From NCBI GenBank assembly GCA_021732785.1, contig JAKFUG010000004.1, forward strand, positions 87,216 through 151,215: DNA of 64,000 bases. Reading direction: 5' to 3'. Of the stretch, positions 35,069-47,029 are shown one piece after another. The translations under genes were made by a program, and so were the position numbers. Origin of the DNA: Planctomycetaceae bacterium (GTDB lineage: Bacteria; Planctomycetota; Planctomycetia; Planctomycetales; Planctomycetaceae). Under the pieces are notes generated by a model. The model was given only the letters and a program-made list of their open reading frames with translations. It made no database searches and was not told the DNA's origin. Within the stretch, counting starts at the first letter, position 1. Each line of letters starts with the position of its first letter.

Positions 35069-38000
35069 TTACGGCAGAAACAAAAACTCATTGCTGTTGA
35101 ACAACACCCGGCACAACGTCGCCAAGCCATGCGCTTCGACCGTCTGTACGGCCGCGGCTTGTTCGGCCATCGTCGGAGGACGACCCAACACCAGCGCGAA
35201 CGCACGCCGCACCTGATCGACGCCCGACATCGGAGCATCCGCTTTCACGCGCTCGGCGAACTTCTCCGCGCGCTCCAGTAGGAACGGACTGTTGAACAGG
35301 TTCAGGGCCTGAATCGCGGTTGTCGATCGGCTGCGCTTCGGCATTGATTGACCGGCGTCGGGGCAATCGAATGCGCCGAAGACCGGCACCGGTTCCATGC
35401 GGACTTTGTGCTGATAGATCATCCTTCGCATCTCTTTCGGCGTGAATTTCTCGACGGCCGGGAAGCCGTTCAGTCCGCCGCGGGTCTGGAAAAAATTGAA
35501 GCCGGGGCCGCCCATTGTCAGATTGAGTTCGCCGCTGATCGCCAGGACCGAATCACGCAGCGCTTCGCCTTCCAACCGTCGCGACGCGAATCGCCACAGC
35601 AGGCGGTTGTCGCGGTCCACCTCCGCCGCGGCGGTGTTCCACGTCGCGGCTTGTTGATACGTCTGCGATGACAAAATCAACTGGTGCATGTGCTTGATCG
35701 ACCAGCCGTGCTCGATGAATTCGCACGCCAGCCAGTCGAGCAGTTCGGGATGCGTCGGCCGCACGCCGTTGACGCCGAAGTCATTGGGCGTCTCAACCAG
35801 CCCGCGGCCAAAATGTCCCTGCCACAAACGGTTCACCAGCACCCGCGCCGTGAGCGGATTCTGCGGCGACGTCAGCCATTTCCCGAGTTCTAACCGGCGG
35901 TCCTGCTCGTTGAGCTTCTTCAGATCATCCGCCCCGTGAAAGATCGCCGGGACCGCGGGACCGATCTCGCCGTCGCGCTGCTCGGCATCGCCCCGCCGCA
36001 AGACATATGTCGTCTCCGGCGGCTTGAACATGCCCGCATACGCCAACCGCGGCGCTTCGAGTTTTTCCCGCTCGCGATCCAAACGATCCAGTTCGGCGAC
36101 CATGTCCGCAATGTCGGTCGAGGTCCCGGCCGGTTGATTCCGCAGCAGCGTCTGGTTCGCTTCAAACGGAGAGTTGAGCGGAGCCCGATCGTCGTGTCCC
36201 GACACGCGCTGCCAGTTCACACCGTCTGTGGAAACGGTGATTTCGTAACGGACTGGCAGCCGATCCTTCAATTTCTCCTTCCGATCACGCCCCCACACCA
36301 CGCGATCAATCGTGGTGATGCGCGGCAGTTCCAGTTGCACCCAACCACCGCCCGGTTGACTGGAAATCCAACTCCGTTCGTTACCGTACTTCCCATCGTT
36401 GATGTGCTTCAACTGATGTTCTTCGTCGCCACCATCGCTGAAGACGCCGGAAGACGTCGGCACCGTCCCCACTTTGGCGAGGGCGAGGTTCCGCCGGGGT
36501 GCCTTCGGGCCGAAGATTTCCAACTCGTCGAGACACGGTTCGTGCTCGTTCTGGTTGATCGTTTCCAACGTCGTGAACCGCACGAACTTTGCCCCGATCG
36601 GTGCGAAGCGCTCGCTGTTTTCTTTCGCGCTGAGGGGATCGCGCAGAGGGGGCCACGCACGCGGCTCATCGCTGGTTGCTTCCTGAAGCACGATGACATC
36701 GGCGGTGATGCCGGTCCCGGTGTCGCCGCCACGGAGCACGAGTTTTGTGGTGGGCGTCCATTCCATAATGCCCAGCGAATGCAGTCCGCTCCACAGCGGT
36801 TTTTGTTCGCTCTCTCCGGTGGTGATGCCCGCCAGGTAATACTGATCGATGCGGGCGAGTTCGCGCTGATCGGTCTTCGTGGTGAGATCGCCATCGGCAT
36901 CGAGCACATAGCGGGCATCGCGCGTGTGGACACCGCTGCCGTGAGCGCCCCAGGAAATCCACAATTGAAACTTGCCGGACACAGCGGGGTGGTACGTCAG
37001 CACGTCTTCCCCGGGGACGTTGCTCCACCAGTGATAGCGCCCGCCGCTGATATTGCCGACGCGGTGGGCGTCGCCGACATCGTCTTCATAACCACGTTTG
37101 TCGCCCTCGGGGTTGTCGCCGGGGCCGTTCGTCTTTTTAAGCGTCGTGACGCGCTGCGGATCGAGTTCGTCAATGATCACCGTACGGCCGGTAAAGGCAT
37201 GAGGTTCGTACTGACGAAGATGCTCCTGAAGTTCGATGATCCGGGGGGCGAGCACTTTCGCTTGCGCTTCGCGGACGCCAAAGCTCGCATCCTTAATCGG
37301 TCGATCACCGTACTCCACCCCGGCGAAAAACCCCTGCATCGCGTAATAATCGCGCTGGGAAAGGGGATCGAACTTGTGATCGTGGCAGCGGGCACAACCG
37401 AGTGTGATGCCGAGAATCGTCGATGTGGTGCCGACGATAATCTCATCGAGTGCGTCCTGCCGGGCCGCGCGTTTCGATTCTTCGTCCGCTCCAATTTGCC
37501 CCGGCAGCAACACCGCCGCGGCGACGAGAAACCCGGTGGCTTCTTCGGCTTCGAGCGCATCTCCGGCGAGCTGCTCCCGCACGAACCGATCGTACGGTTT
37601 GTCCTCGTTGAAGGCCCGGATCACATAGTCGCGATACGGCCACGCATGCTCCCGCGGCGTGTTGACCTCGAAGCCATGCGTATCGGCATACCGCACCACA
37701 TCGAGCCAGTGCTGCGCCCACCGTTCGCCGTACCGCGGGCTGCCCAGCAATTCTTCAATGAGCGCGGAGACCACCTGCGGATCGGTGCTTTCCACGAACG
37801 CCTGCACCCGCTCCGGTGTCGGCGGCAGTCCGGTGACATCGAGAAACATCCGGCGAATGAGCGTCGCGCGATCCGCAGGGAGTTGCCGCTCCAATTGCTG
37901 CGCGGCGAGACGTTGATCGATGAACACGTCGATGGGATGTTTAGACTCATTCATCGCCGCGGGTAAAGAGAATTTGATCGGCGGTTGATAAGACCAGTGC

Positions 38001-38392
38001 TTGCGCGGATCTTCTAACGGCATTTCATCACCGGGTGACTTCGCTCCCTGCGTAATCCATTCCCGCAGCGCCGCGATCTGTTCCGGTTTGAGCGGATCGC
38101 CCTCCGGTGGCATGCGTGTGGACGCATCTTTGGACGTGATCCGTGCAATCAGTTCACTGCCATCGGCTTTCCCAGCGATCACCGCCGGGCCGCTGTCGCC
38201 TCCCTTTTGAATCAGCCCAGCGGTATCGAGACGCAGCCCGCCTTCCTGTTTCAGTGCCGCGTGGCAAGTGAAGCAGCGTTCCCTCAGCACGGGTTTGATA
38301 TCGCGCAGATAGTCCACCGGTTCCGCGGCGAACAGGATCGCCGGGAGGAGGACGATCATGGCAAACCACGGTTGCGATTGCGGTCGACTCAT
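35069..38392 (-). CDS. PSCyt1-DUF1549-DUF1553 (PSD1) protein
   Basis: This 1107-residue exported protein has a signal peptide of about 22 residues. It carries a planctomycete cytochrome domain (PSCyt1) with [13 protein letters not shown] (C40, C43, H44) and [12 protein letters not shown]1549 follows (about residues 150-360, [29 protein letters not shown]). A middle region contains carbohydrate-binding-like segments ([10 protein letters not shown]). DUF1553/PSD1 covers about 810-1085 ([37 protein letters not shown]). It normally works with the DUF1501 partner; the biochemical role is unknown. Confidence 0.93.
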   Translation of the reverse strand: MSRPQSQPWFAMIVLLPAILFAAEPVDYLRDIKPVLRERCFTCHAALKQEGGLRLDTAGLIQKGGDSGPAVIAGKADGSELIARITSKDASTRMPPEGDPLKPEQIAALREWITQGAKSPGDEMPLEDPRKHWSYQPPIKFSLPAAMNESKHPIDVFIDQRLAAQQLERQLPADRATLIRRMFLDVTGLPPTPERVQAFVESTDPQVVSALIEELLGSPRYGERWAQHWLDVVRYADTHGFEVNTPREHAWPYRDYVIRAFNEDKPYDRFVREQLAGDALEAEEATGFLVAAAVLLPGQIGADEESKRAARQDALDEIIVGTTSTILGITLGCARCHDHKFDPLSQRDYYAMQGFFAGVEYGDRPIKDASFGVREAQAKVLAPRIIELQEHLRQYEPHAFTGRTVIIDELDPQRVTTLKKTNGPGDNPEGDKRGYEDDVGDAHRVGNISGGRYHWWSNVPGEDVLTYHPAVSGKFQLWISWGAHGSGVHTRDARYVLDADGDLTTKTDQRELARIDQYYLAGITTGESEQKPLWSGLHSLGIMEWTPTTKLVLRGGDTGTGITADVIVLQEATSDEPRAWPPLRDPLSAKENSERFAPIGAKFVRFTTLETINQNEHEPCLDELEIFGPKAPRRNLALAKVGTVPTSSGVFSDGGDEEHQLKHINDGKYGNERSWISSQPGGGWVQLELPRITTIDRVVWGRDRKEKLKDRLPVRYEITVSTDGVNWQRVSGHDDRAPLNSPFEANQTLLRNQPAGTSTDIADMVAELDRLDREREKLEAPRLAYAGMFKPPETTYVLRRGDAEQRDGEIGPAVPAIFHGADDLKKLNEQDRRLELGKWLTSPQNPLTARVLVNRLWQGHFGRGLVETPNDFGVNGVRPTHPELLDWLACEFIEHGWSIKHMHQLILSSQTYQQAATWNTAAAEVDRDNRLLWRFASRRLEGEALRDSVLAISGELNLTMGGPGFNFFQTRGGLNGFPAVEKFTPKEMRRMIYQHKVRMEPVPVFGAFDCPDAGQSMPKRSRSTTAIQALNLFNSPFLLERAEKFAERVKADAPMSGVDQVRRAFALVLGRPPTMAEQAAAVQTVEAHGLATLCRVLFNSNEFLFLP

Positions 38393-38517
38393 CGCGACGA
38401 ACTACCATCGAGGTCGGGGAACTCAGGGTTCCATCTTATCGACCAGTCTCGATGCTTGCGAGATTCGTTCGCCGGGGATGGGGCGAAATGCGCGACCACG
38501 CGGTAAGCTCGGCGCTG

Positions 38518-38592
38518 TGTGCCACTGGCTCTGCCAGTGTCTTTCTCTGAAACGAAGCAGACCTCGCAACGTACCGGCAGAGCCAGTGGCAC
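38518..38592. repeat. R1 inverted-repeat element, copy 3
   Basis: The arms gtgccactggctctgccagt and ggcagagccagtggcac enclose about 30 bases unlike those of other copies. It lies between the start of the PSD1 gene and the end of atpC, and so marks the 3' end of the ATP synthase operon. Confidence 0.88.
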
Positions 38593-38626
38593 CCGCAAAT
38601 CAAGCCGTGGCGGTGATCGACGAGGA

Positions 38627-39037
38627 TCAATGCGCGGTACGGGCGAGTTTCAGCAACTTGCGGGCGCGGTTGAGGGCGGCGGCCTTGCGGGCGAACTGTT
38701 CGTCGGACCGGGCCGACTGTTCTTTCGCGGCCTTCAGTTCCGCCTCGGCGGCAGCGACGCTGATCTGGTCGATCGGCACCGCCCGCTGAGTGAGGAGCGT
38801 GACCGTGCCCTTGTTGATCTGTGTGAAACCGCCATCGATAAAGAAATGGCGTTCTTCGCCGGCTGGCATCTTCACCTTGAGATCACCGGCTCCGAGACGA
38901 CCGATGAGCGGCAACCGGCCGGGCAACACCCCGATGTCGCCGTCGAACAACGGGAACCGGAGCTGAGCTACGGTTTCGTCGAAGATCGTCCGTTCGGGAG
39001 TGACGATCACCAGTCGCAGGGATTTGTCGATCGCCAT
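38627..39037 (-). CDS. atpC: ATP synthase epsilon subunit
   Basis: This 136-residue rotor-stalk subunit of F1 has the N-terminal beta sandwich (VTPERTIFDETVAQLRFPLF, DGDIGVLPGRLPLIGRLGAG, FFIDGGFTQINKGTVTLLT) and the C-terminal helix pair (EAELKAAKEQ, ARKLLKLART) that regulates ATP hydrolysis. It is the last gene of the operon. An R3 repeat separates it from atpD. Confidence 0.95.
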   Translation of the reverse strand: MAIDKSLRLVIVTPERTIFDETVAQLRFPLFDGDIGVLPGRLPLIGRLGAGDLKVKMPAGEERHFFIDGGFTQINKGTVTLLTQRAVPIDQISVAAAEAELKAAKEQSARSDEQFARKAAALNRARKLLKLARTAH

Positions 39038-39046
39038 GGGAACACC

Positions 39047-39177
39047 AAAAATCCGAAATTCAAAACTCGAAATCCGAAAGAAATCCTAAGCACGAAATTC
39101 TAAACCGCGTTGATGAAGCATGTTTTCCCTATTTGGATTTGGTGCTTCCTTCGGATTTCGTGCTTCGGATTTCGGAT

Positions 39178-39179
<2 letters not shown>
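39047..39179. repeat. R3 AT-rich inverted-repeat element, copy 2 (atpD/atpC junction)
   Basis: The left arm contains atccgaaattcaaaactcga and the unit aatccgaaag. The right arm contains ttcggatttcgtgcttcgga. The minus-strand TAA stop of atpD (39178-39180) lies in the right end of the element. Confidence 0.85.
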
Positions 39180-41076
<1,897 letters not shown>

Positions 41077-41078
41077 TT

Positions 41079-41972
41079 CTATTCGAGCGCCGCCGCCCCC
41101 CCGATGATTTCGCTCAATTCCGATGTAATCTGCGATTGCCGAGCGCGGTTGTATTGCATCTTCAACGTGCTGATCATTTCACCCGCGTTTTCCGTGGCGC
41201 TCTTCATCGCGACCATGCGGGCAATTTGTTCGCTGACCGCAGCATCGAGGAAGGCCTTGAACAAGCGAGCCTTGAATGAGGCCGGGACGATTTCTTCGAG
41301 GATTTCCTGCGGCGATGGCAGGAATTCGTATTCCACGGCTGCTTGAGATGCCGCTGGGGCAGCGGTTCCCGTGTCGAGCTTGCCGATGGGCAACAGTGTG
41401 ACGACTTCGGCCTTCTGGCGGGACATCGTCTCGAATCGCATGTAGGCGATGTCGAGGCGATCGATCTCGCCGTTGATGTAGGCCTTGATGAATCGATTAG
41501 CGAGTTCGTCGACTTGCTCGAACGTCGGCTTGTCTTCAAACGTGGTGTAGGTGGCGTCAACCGGTTGCTTCTGGAACTTGAAGAAGTTGATCCCGCGCTT
41601 GCCGGAGACTTCGATCTGCAACTTCACCTTCCCGGCGGCTTCGCGAATCCGTTGCTGGGCATTCCGCAATACCGAGGCGTTGTAACCACCGCAGAGACCG
41701 CGGTTGGAAGTCAGCACCAGCAGGACCGCATTCTTTTCTTCGGCGTGTTTTTCCAGTAGCGGATGAGACAGCCCCTTCGCACCGGCATCGGCCAGAGCGG
41801 ACGAAAGATCGGCGACGATCTCGGAGATCTTCTTCGTGTACGCGGCGGCTTCTGTGGCGCGGTCCATCGCCTTCTTGAAGCGGGCCGTCGCCACGAGCTC
41901 CATCGTCCGCGTGATCTTGCGGATGTTGCGCACGGCTTTCAGCCGCTTGATAATCGCTCGTGCTTTGGCCAT
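41079..41972 (-). CDS. atpG: ATP synthase gamma subunit
   Basis: This 297-residue central stalk subunit has the N-terminal helix KARAIIKRLKAVRNIRKITR and the C-terminal helix MKSATENAGEMISTLKMQYN, ending near ITSELSEIIGGAAALE; these form the coiled coil that turns inside the alpha/beta ring. The middle segment NRGLCGGYNASV is a family hallmark. An R6 hairpin lies between it and atpA. Confidence 0.96.
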   Translation of the reverse strand: MAKARAIIKRLKAVRNIRKITRTMELVATARFKKAMDRATEAAAYTKKISEIVADLSSALADAGAKGLSHPLLEKHAEEKNAVLLVLTSNRGLCGGYNASVLRNAQQRIREAAGKVKLQIEVSGKRGINFFKFQKQPVDATYTTFEDKPTFEQVDELANRFIKAYINGEIDRLDIAYMRFETMSRQKAEVVTLLPIGKLDTGTAAPAASQAAVEYEFLPSPQEILEEIVPASFKARLFKAFLDAAVSEQIARMVAMKSATENAGEMISTLKMQYNRARQSQITSELSEIIGGAAALE

Positions 41973-41997
41973 GGGACGCCTGTGACAAACTCAAACT

Positions 41998-42021
41998 GCC
42001 CAGGGATCGCAATCCCTGGGC
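41998..42021. repeat. R6 short hairpin, copy 2 (atpA/atpG junction)
   Basis: gcccagggatcgcaatccct, continued by gggc, is a dyad followed by cttc. It matches the copy at 23953 almost base for base. Within an operon it would have to be read through or serve as an RNA processing or stability element. Confidence 0.7.
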
Positions 42022-42040
42022 TTCAATGACTCACATTACA

Positions 42041-43561
42041 TTACTTCTTATTCGCGGCGGCCCAGCGGACGACGAACTCGTCGAGGGCGGCTTTCATCAT
42101 CTTTTCCGTGGCTTCGTCGATCTGGCCCGACTTCGTGATCGCGTCACGGACTTCGTGCTTTTCGTCGGCCATAAATTGCACCAGCATCCGTTCCGCTTCC
42201 TGCACGCGATTCACCGGCACCGTGTCGAAGTAACCCTTGTTACCGGCATAGATGCTGATGACCTGATCGGCGAAGTGGAGCGGCTTGAACTGCGGCTGCT
42301 TGAGTAATTCGACCATGCGGTAACCGCGGTCGAGCTGCAACTGCGTGGCTTTGTCGAGTTCGGTACCGAGTTGAGCAAACGCTTCCAGTTCGCGGAAGGC
42401 AGCCAGGTCGAGCCGCAGACCACCGGCGACCTTTTTCATCGCCTTGGTTTGAGCGTTGCCACCCACGCGGGAGACCGAAATACCGACGTTAATCGCGGGC
42501 CGGACACCGGCGAAGAACAAGTCCGGTTCGAGGTAAATCTGTCCGTCGGTGATCGAGATCACGTTGGTCGGGATGTACGCCGAGACTTCCCCTTCGAGCG
42601 TCTCAATGATCGGCAGCGCCGTCATCGAGCCGCCGCCGAGTTCATCGCTGAGCTTCGCCGACCGTTCGAGCAGACGGCTGTGGCAGTAAAACACGTCGCC
42701 GGGGAACGCTTCACGGCCGGGAGGACGGCGCATCAGCAACGACAACTGGCGATACGCCACGGCTTGCTTCGACAGATCGTCGTACACGACCAGCGTGTGC
42801 TTGCCCTGGTACATGAAGTATTCGGCAATCGCGGCCCCGGCGTAGGGAGCGATGTATTGCAGCGGAGCAGGATCGCTCGCCGTCGCGGAGACGATGACCG
42901 TGTAGTCCATCGCCCCGGCTTTGGTGAGGGCTTCAAAAATCTGGGCGGTCGAACTGGCCCGTTGCCCGCAGGCAACGTAAACACAGATGACATCGCCACC
43001 CTTCTGGTTGATGATCGCATCGATCGCGACGGCGGTCTTGCCGGTCTTGCGGTCGCCGATGATCAGTTCGCGTTGGCCGCGGCCGACCGGGGTCATCGCG
43101 TCAACGGCCTTGAGACCGGTCTGCATCGGCTGCTTCACGGGTTGCCGACCGGCAACACCGGGAGCAATCGTTTCGAGGGGACGGGACGCCGAGGCGACCA
43201 CTGGGCCCTTGCCGTCGAGCGGGACGCCCAGCGGATCGACGACGCGACCGAGGAGCGCTTCGCCCACGGGGACCGACAGCAATTTGCCGGTCGAACGGAC
43301 TTCCATCCCTTCGACGATCTTCAGGTAATCGCCGAGGATGATGACCCCGACGGACGCTTCTTCCAGGTTGAACACCTGGCCGCGCACGCCGTTGGAGAAT
43401 TCGACCAGTTCCCCCGACATGGCGGAAGAAAGGCCGTACACCCGCGCGATCCCGTCGCCGACTTCGACCACGCGGCCGACTTCAGCGGTTTCGATCTGTC
43501 CGCGGAAATCCTCAATTTCCTTCTGGATAACGGAAGCGATCTCGCCCGCGTTGAATTTCAT
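42041..43561 (-). CDS. atpA: ATP synthase alpha subunit
   Basis: This 506-residue non-catalytic nucleotide-binding subunit of F1 starts [19 protein letters not shown]. The P-loop is [15 protein letters not shown] (about 170). Other hallmarks are [23 protein letters not shown] text (here [15 protein letters not shown], about 278) and the [16 protein letters not shown] segment (about 353). Its start lies 50 bases inside the end of atpH. An AGAGGTG ribosome site sits within the atpH coding region. Confidence 0.97.
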   Translation of the reverse strand: MKFNAGEIASVIQKEIEDFRGQIETAEVGRVVEVGDGIARVYGLSSAMSGELVEFSNGVRGQVFNLEEASVGVIILGDYLKIVEGMEVRSTGKLLSVPVGEALLGRVVDPLGVPLDGKGPVVASASRPLETIAPGVAGRQPVKQPMQTGLKAVDAMTPVGRGQRELIIGDRKTGKTAVAIDAIINQKGGDVICVYVACGQRASSTAQIFEALTKAGAMDYTVIVSATASDPAPLQYIAPYAGAAIAEYFMYQGKHTLVVYDDLSKQAVAYRQLSLLMRRPPGREAFPGDVFYCHSRLLERSAKLSDELGGGSMTALPIIETLEGEVSAYIPTNVISITDGQIYLEPDLFFAGVRPAINVGISVSRVGGNAQTKAMKKVAGGLRLDLAAFRELEAFAQLGTELDKATQLQLDRGYRMVELLKQPQFKPLHFADQVISIYAGNKGYFDTVPVNRVQEAERMLVQFMADEKHEVRDAITKSGQIDEATEKMMKAALDEFVVRWAAANKK

Positions 43562-44153
43562 TCAGGCACCTCTCGCGCAGACTCGCGCGCAATTGTTTCA
43601 ATCGAATCCGTACCGACCCGTCGTACACGGTGTCGCCAATGCGGACCACGATTCCCCCCAACAGGGCGGGATCGATCGACGTTTCCAAAATCGGATCCGC
43701 GGACAAAGCCCGCGTCAAATTTGCCCGCAACTCGCCCAAAGCCGCTTCCGACAACGGCGTGGCGCTCGTCACCTTCACTCGTTTCCGCCCGCTGCGATCC
43801 TCGATCTCGCGACCGAGGGTGTCGACCACCGAGCGGATGATGTCGAGCCGATCGTGCTTCACCAGAACCCGCAACAGGTTCGTGAAAGCCGGACTGGCGT
43901 GCGGAGCAACCACACGGTCAATCCTCTGCAGCTTCTCGTCCCGCGTCGTCGCCGGGTTGCACAACAGCCGCTCAAAGGTCGGATTGGCATCCAGGACATC
44001 GGTCACGAACGATTGCGCTTCTTCCAGCACCGCGGCAACATCACCCTGCGGGGTGGCGTCGAGGAGTGCAACGGCGTAGACCCGCGCGACCGAACGAACG
44101 GTCGGGTCTTCCAGCACACTCTTAATGCGAGTCTGTAGTCGCGAATCGGTCAT
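43512..44153 (-). CDS. atpH: ATP synthase delta subunit
   Basis: This 213-residue peripheral-stalk subunit (OSCP-like) has the helical N-terminal domain ([31 protein letters not shown]) and the C-terminal signature [21 protein letters not shown]. The C-terminal tail runs about 17 residues into the atpA coding region in another frame, an unusually long overlap. A GTG three bases earlier is an alternative start. An R3 repeat lies upstream. Confidence 0.94.
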   Translation of the reverse strand: MTDSRLQTRIKSVLEDPTVRSVARVYAVALLDATPQGDVAAVLEEAQSFVTDVLDANPTFERLLCNPATTRDEKLQRIDRVVAPHASPAFTNLLRVLVKHDRLDIIRSVVDTLGREIEDRSGRKRVKVTSATPLSEAALGELRANLTRALSADPILETSIDPALLGGIVVRIGDTVYDGSVRIRLKQLRASLRERCLNEIQRGRDRFRYPEGN

Positions 44154-44164
44154 CACTTCAGTCC

Positions 44165-44312
44165 TGAAAATTCGAAACTCGAAGCACGAAATCCGAAAGA
44201 AACGGGAAATACAGAAATGGGAAACATCATTGACTGACGATTCGCTGCCGCTCCGTTTTCTTTCTTATGATTTCGAGCTTCCTTCGGATTTCGAATTTCG
44301 TGTTTCGGATTT
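44165..44312. repeat. R3 AT-rich inverted-repeat element, copy 3 (atpF/atpH junction)
   Basis: The left arm includes gaagcacgaaatccgaaaga and the right arm the matching ttcggatttcgaatttcgtg. It fills nearly all of the 168-base gap between atpF and atpH. This is about 148 bases, close in length to the other two R3 copies. Confidence 0.85.
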
Positions 44313-44321
44313 CCCGATCCA

Positions 44322-44948
44322 CTAGTTCCGCCGGACATTCAAATCAGCCAACGCTTCGCGGACCAGTCGTTCCTGATCGTCACCGGTCAGGCTGCGTTGG
44401 ACCACACGCTCCGTGGCTTGCATCACATTGGTCGACACGAAATCAAACAGTTCGGTCAGCGCCGTGTTCTTGGCCTGCTCGATGTCGGCGACCGCCCGTT
44501 GCCGGTTGGCTTCCGCTTCGCGCTGGGCTGCGGCGACGATTTCCTGCTTGGTGTGCTCGGCATCCCGCCGGGCTTCCGCGAGGATTTCCTTCACTTCGTC
44601 CTGCGTCCGGGCGAGCTTGGTTTCGTAGTCCCGCAGCATCCCTTCCGCCTTGCGACGGTTGTCTTCCGCGGCCTTGATATCGCCGCTGATCTTCGCTTCC
44701 CGTGCCGACAGAGCCCCGCCGAGCGGTTCCCAGGCCAGCTTACTGACGACGAAGAGGAACAGCAGGAACGTGACCGCCGACCAGATGGCCAGGTCGCCCT
44801 GGAACTGAATCGGCAGCGACGGCTTGCCGCTGCCATGCTCATCATCGTGCGATGTCGCGGCGTGCTCATCCGCGGCCGCGACCGTTGTCGCCGTCCACGA
44901 AATCGTCGTCAACAGACAACAACCAATGAGGAGCAGATGACGTAACAT
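44322..44948 (-). CDS. atpF: ATP synthase b subunit with N-terminal signal-like extension
   Basis: This protein has 208 residues. After an extra hydrophobic leader (LLLIGCCLLTTISWTATTVA, about residues 4-23) and a polar linker rich in D, E and H comes the usual membrane helix (AIWSAVTFLLFLFVVSKLAW, about 54-73), and then the long peripheral-stalk helix (EAKISGDIKAAEDNRRKAEG and so on). The leader looks like a signal peptide or a second membrane helix. The ATG at 44948 has a GGAAAGG ribosome site; the longer frame adds nothing family-like. Confidence 0.94.
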   Translation of the reverse strand: MLRHLLLIGCCLLTTISWTATTVAAADEHAATSHDDEHGSGKPSLPIQFQGDLAIWSAVTFLLFLFVVSKLAWEPLGGALSAREAKISGDIKAAEDNRRKAEGMLRDYETKLARTQDEVKEILAEARRDAEHTKQEIVAAAQREAEANRQRAVADIEQAKNTALTELFDFVSTNVMQATERVVQRSLTGDDQERLVREALADLNVRRN

Positions 44949-45004
44949 GGAAAACCTTTCCGGAAGCCAAGTCCGCTTGACCAGCGCCGTCACGACGAAC
45001 CGAA

Positions 45005-45298
45005 CTAGCTGATGATGCAGACGATCAGGGCGAAGAAGGTTGCCCCTTCGATGAGCGCGGCGGCGAGGAGCAACGCCCCGCGGATGTCACCGGCCACTTC
45101 CGGTTGACGGGCCATGCTCTCGACAGCAGCGGCACCAATCTTGCCGATGCCGTAAGCGGCACCCATGATCGTCAACGCGGCACCGAAGGCACCGGAGAAG
45201 GCGATCAGCGGCGCATGTGTTTCCTGAGCCATTGCGGGCATGGCGGTGGTCAACAGCACGACTGCGGTCAGACAGACCAATTGCAGCATACGATTCAC
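45005..45298 (-). CDS. atpE: ATP synthase c subunit with signal-like leader
   Basis: This protein has 97 residues. A leader (LVCLTAVVLLTTAMPAMAQ) precedes the two-helix c-ring hairpin. The first helix carries GAALTIMGAAYGIGKIGAAA, the loop is ARQPE and the second helix carries the ion-binding glutamate in ALIEGATFFALIVC. The residues next to that glutamate (G, A) are not the S/T type of sodium-binding rings, which points to protons. The start is a GTG with a GAGGAG site eight bases before it. The rotor ring sits in the inner membrane. Confidence 0.95.
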   Translation of the reverse strand: MNRMLQLVCLTAVVLLTTAMPAMAQETHAPLIAFSGAFGAALTIMGAAYGIGKIGAAAVESMARQPEVAGDIRGALLLAAALIEGATFFALIVCIIS

Positions 45299-45374
45299 GG
45301 GCGAATCTCCTCTGAGTCTTTCTCGAACAACCAGTTCACCCCAGCGGATACATCGCTGAGAGCATCAAATTCGT

Positions 45375-46307
45375 TTAGTGCGGGTGCGAACCCATCCCGA
45401 TAAAGATGGTCGCCAGAAACGCGAACACATACGCCTGCAGGAACGCCACAAACAATTCCAGCAGACCAATACCGACCTGCCCCGCAATGCTCGCCGGAGC
45501 CACCAACCACCACAAGCCAGGCGTGTCGGTGTGCAGGATCAACGCGATAAAACCGAGCATCACTCCGATGACGGTGTGACCACCCATGATGTTGGCATAC
45601 AACCGGACCGCCAGCACGCCGTGCTTGATAAGCAACCCCAGCACTTCGATGACGAACATCATCGGCACGAGCATGATCTTCAGCGCGGGCGGTGCATCGA
45701 GCGGCGGAATCAGATTCTTCCAAAAGCCGACGACGCCGAGTTGCATCGAACCGACAATGATGGTGGCCGACATGGCAATCACGGCCAACGCGCCGGTGAC
45801 GTTGATGCTTCCCGTCGGCGACCCCAGATAGGGAACCGCGCCGAGCAGGTTGCAGAACAGCACATAGAAGAAGCACGTCCACACGAACGGGGCGTATTTG
45901 TCTTCGGGATGCGGGTCCGTCACACAATGGGCATGCGCGTTGTCATCTTCCAGATGCCCTTCGTGGCCGTCACCATGCTCGTCGTGATCGTGATGCCCGC
46001 CGAGCGTCGGCCGGACGACGTTGTCGCGGATGTAGAGCGCCAGCATTTCCCAGAAGTTCCACCACACGCCCCGGGCAGGCTTCCCCCCGGCGATGTGACT
46101 GGCCAATCCGCGGAAAATGAAGAGCGTCAGCAGCCCGGCGACCACCTGCAACACCATGAATTTGGTGAGCTGCAGTTCGTAGCCGAACAAATCGACCTTC
46201 GGCAACGTCAACGCGCTCTCGCCCACCATGTTCACAATGAACTGCGGGAGCTCGAACGTCGCCGAGTCGCGAACGTGATGGAACGGATCGTTATGACCGG
46301 CCGACAT
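45375..46307 (-). CDS. atpB: ATP synthase a subunit with His-rich insert
   Basis: This 310-residue integral membrane subunit forms the ion path beside the c ring. The essential arginine lies in LAVRLYANIMGGHTVIG (about 228), and the last helix region is QAYVFAFLATIFIGMG. Between the second conserved segment and PFVWTCFFYVLFCNLLG there is a loop of about 35 residues very rich in histidine and aspartate (GGHHDHDEHGDGHEGH), facing away from the core. The ATG at 46307 has a GGAAAG ribosome site. Confidence 0.95.
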   Translation of the reverse strand: MSAGHNDPFHHVRDSATFELPQFIVNMVGESALTLPKVDLFGYELQLTKFMVLQVVAGLLTLFIFRGLASHIAGGKPARGVWWNFWEMLALYIRDNVVRPTLGGHHDHDEHGDGHEGHLEDDNAHAHCVTDPHPEDKYAPFVWTCFFYVLFCNLLGAVPYLGSPTGSINVTGALAVIAMSATIIVGSMQLGVVGFWKNLIPPLDAPPALKIMLVPMMFVIEVLGLLIKHGVLAVRLYANIMGGHTVIGVMLGFIALILHTDTPGLWWLVAPASIAGQVGIGLLELFVAFLQAYVFAFLATIFIGMGSHPH

Positions 46308-46326
46308 AGTCACTTTCCGGTACAAA

Positions 46327-46740
46327 TCACGAGAGTCGCAATGCCGACAGAGGCGCTCGCAAATTGAGCGTCTTCATCAGCATGACGGTCTCGAATGTCA
46401 ACGCTGCCATGTATTGAACGAACAAGCACGCCAGAAAGGCCGTGCGTGGTAATTCCGGACGAAGTGCAATCAGCCCCAACGCGCCGCCAGCGATGATCCC
46501 GAGGCGGAATCCGGCCCCCAGCAACGCGCCTGCCAACACGTAGCGCGGCAAACGATACAGTGGCTCCAACAAAAAGACCACCCAACCGGGAATTAAACAC
46601 AGCCCGGTCGCCCAAGCCGCGGCTTCGACACCCGTCCGGCCCACCGCCACAGCGCAAATTGCCGCCGACACCCCGCCGAGGACAAGCAGTCCGGCAGTGA
46701 AGGCGGCCAATCGCAGCAACAGGGGGGGCTGGGCAGTCAT
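46327..46740 (-). CDS. AtpI-like membrane protein of the ATP synthase operon
   Basis: This 137-residue protein has about four hydrophobic helices (about residues 9-32, 38-58, 65-90 and 98-120). Its position just before atpB and its size fit the AtpI/subunit I family, which helps c-ring assembly. Sequence likeness to well-studied AtpI is weak, so the call rests mainly on gene order and topology. Confidence 0.75.
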   Translation of the reverse strand: MTAQPPLLLRLAAFTAGLLVLGGVSAAICAVAVGRTGVEAAAWATGLCLIPGWVVFLLEPLYRLPRYVLAGALLGAGFRLGIIAGGALGLIALRPELPRTAFLACLFVQYMAALTFETVMLMKTLNLRAPLSALRLS

Positions 46741-46759
46741 GAGATGGTCGAAAGGCGTT

Positions 46760-47029
46760 TCAGTTTTTTGCGACGTCGTTCGGGCTGTTTTGTTCGTCGT
46801 TTTTGCGTTTGGCGGGAACTGCGGTGAGACGGATCAAATCCCGCAGCATCAATGCAAATCCCAACCCCGCTCCCGCGATCAACAACCACGGAAACGTCCC
46901 GACTTGTTTGTCGACAAACCATCCGAGACCTGCGGGGACCACGGCACTCATCGCAATCGTGCTGGCTCGGGAAGCCCAGAGATAGCTCTGTGCCAGCGAG
47001 TTACGATCACGATCCGCAGATGGAGCCAT
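46760..47029 (-). CDS. AtpZ/AtpI-type assembly protein
   Basis: This 89-residue protein has two hydrophobic helices with the family pattern VVPAGLGWFVDKQVGTFPWL and LIAGAGLGFALMLRDLIRL. This matches the short F0F1 ATPase subunit family (AtpZ-like) that opens many bacterial ATP synthase operons. A GAGGGAG ribosome site precedes the ATG. It is the first gene of the operon, so the operon promoter should lie in 47030-47376. Confidence 0.88.
   Translation of the reverse strand: MAPSADRDRNSLAQSYLWASRASTIAMSAVVPAGLGWFVDKQVGTFPWLLIAGAGLGFALMLRDLIRLTAVPAKRKNDEQNSPNDVAKN

Noticed and set aside
35936..37966. 676-residue plus-strand frame
   Set aside because: It lies wholly opposite the PSD1 protein, whose domains are well conserved; the antisense text is low-complexity R, G, V and F.
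42371..43840. 489-residue plus-strand frame across atpA/atpH
   Set aside because: It is antisense to two certain ATP synthase genes.
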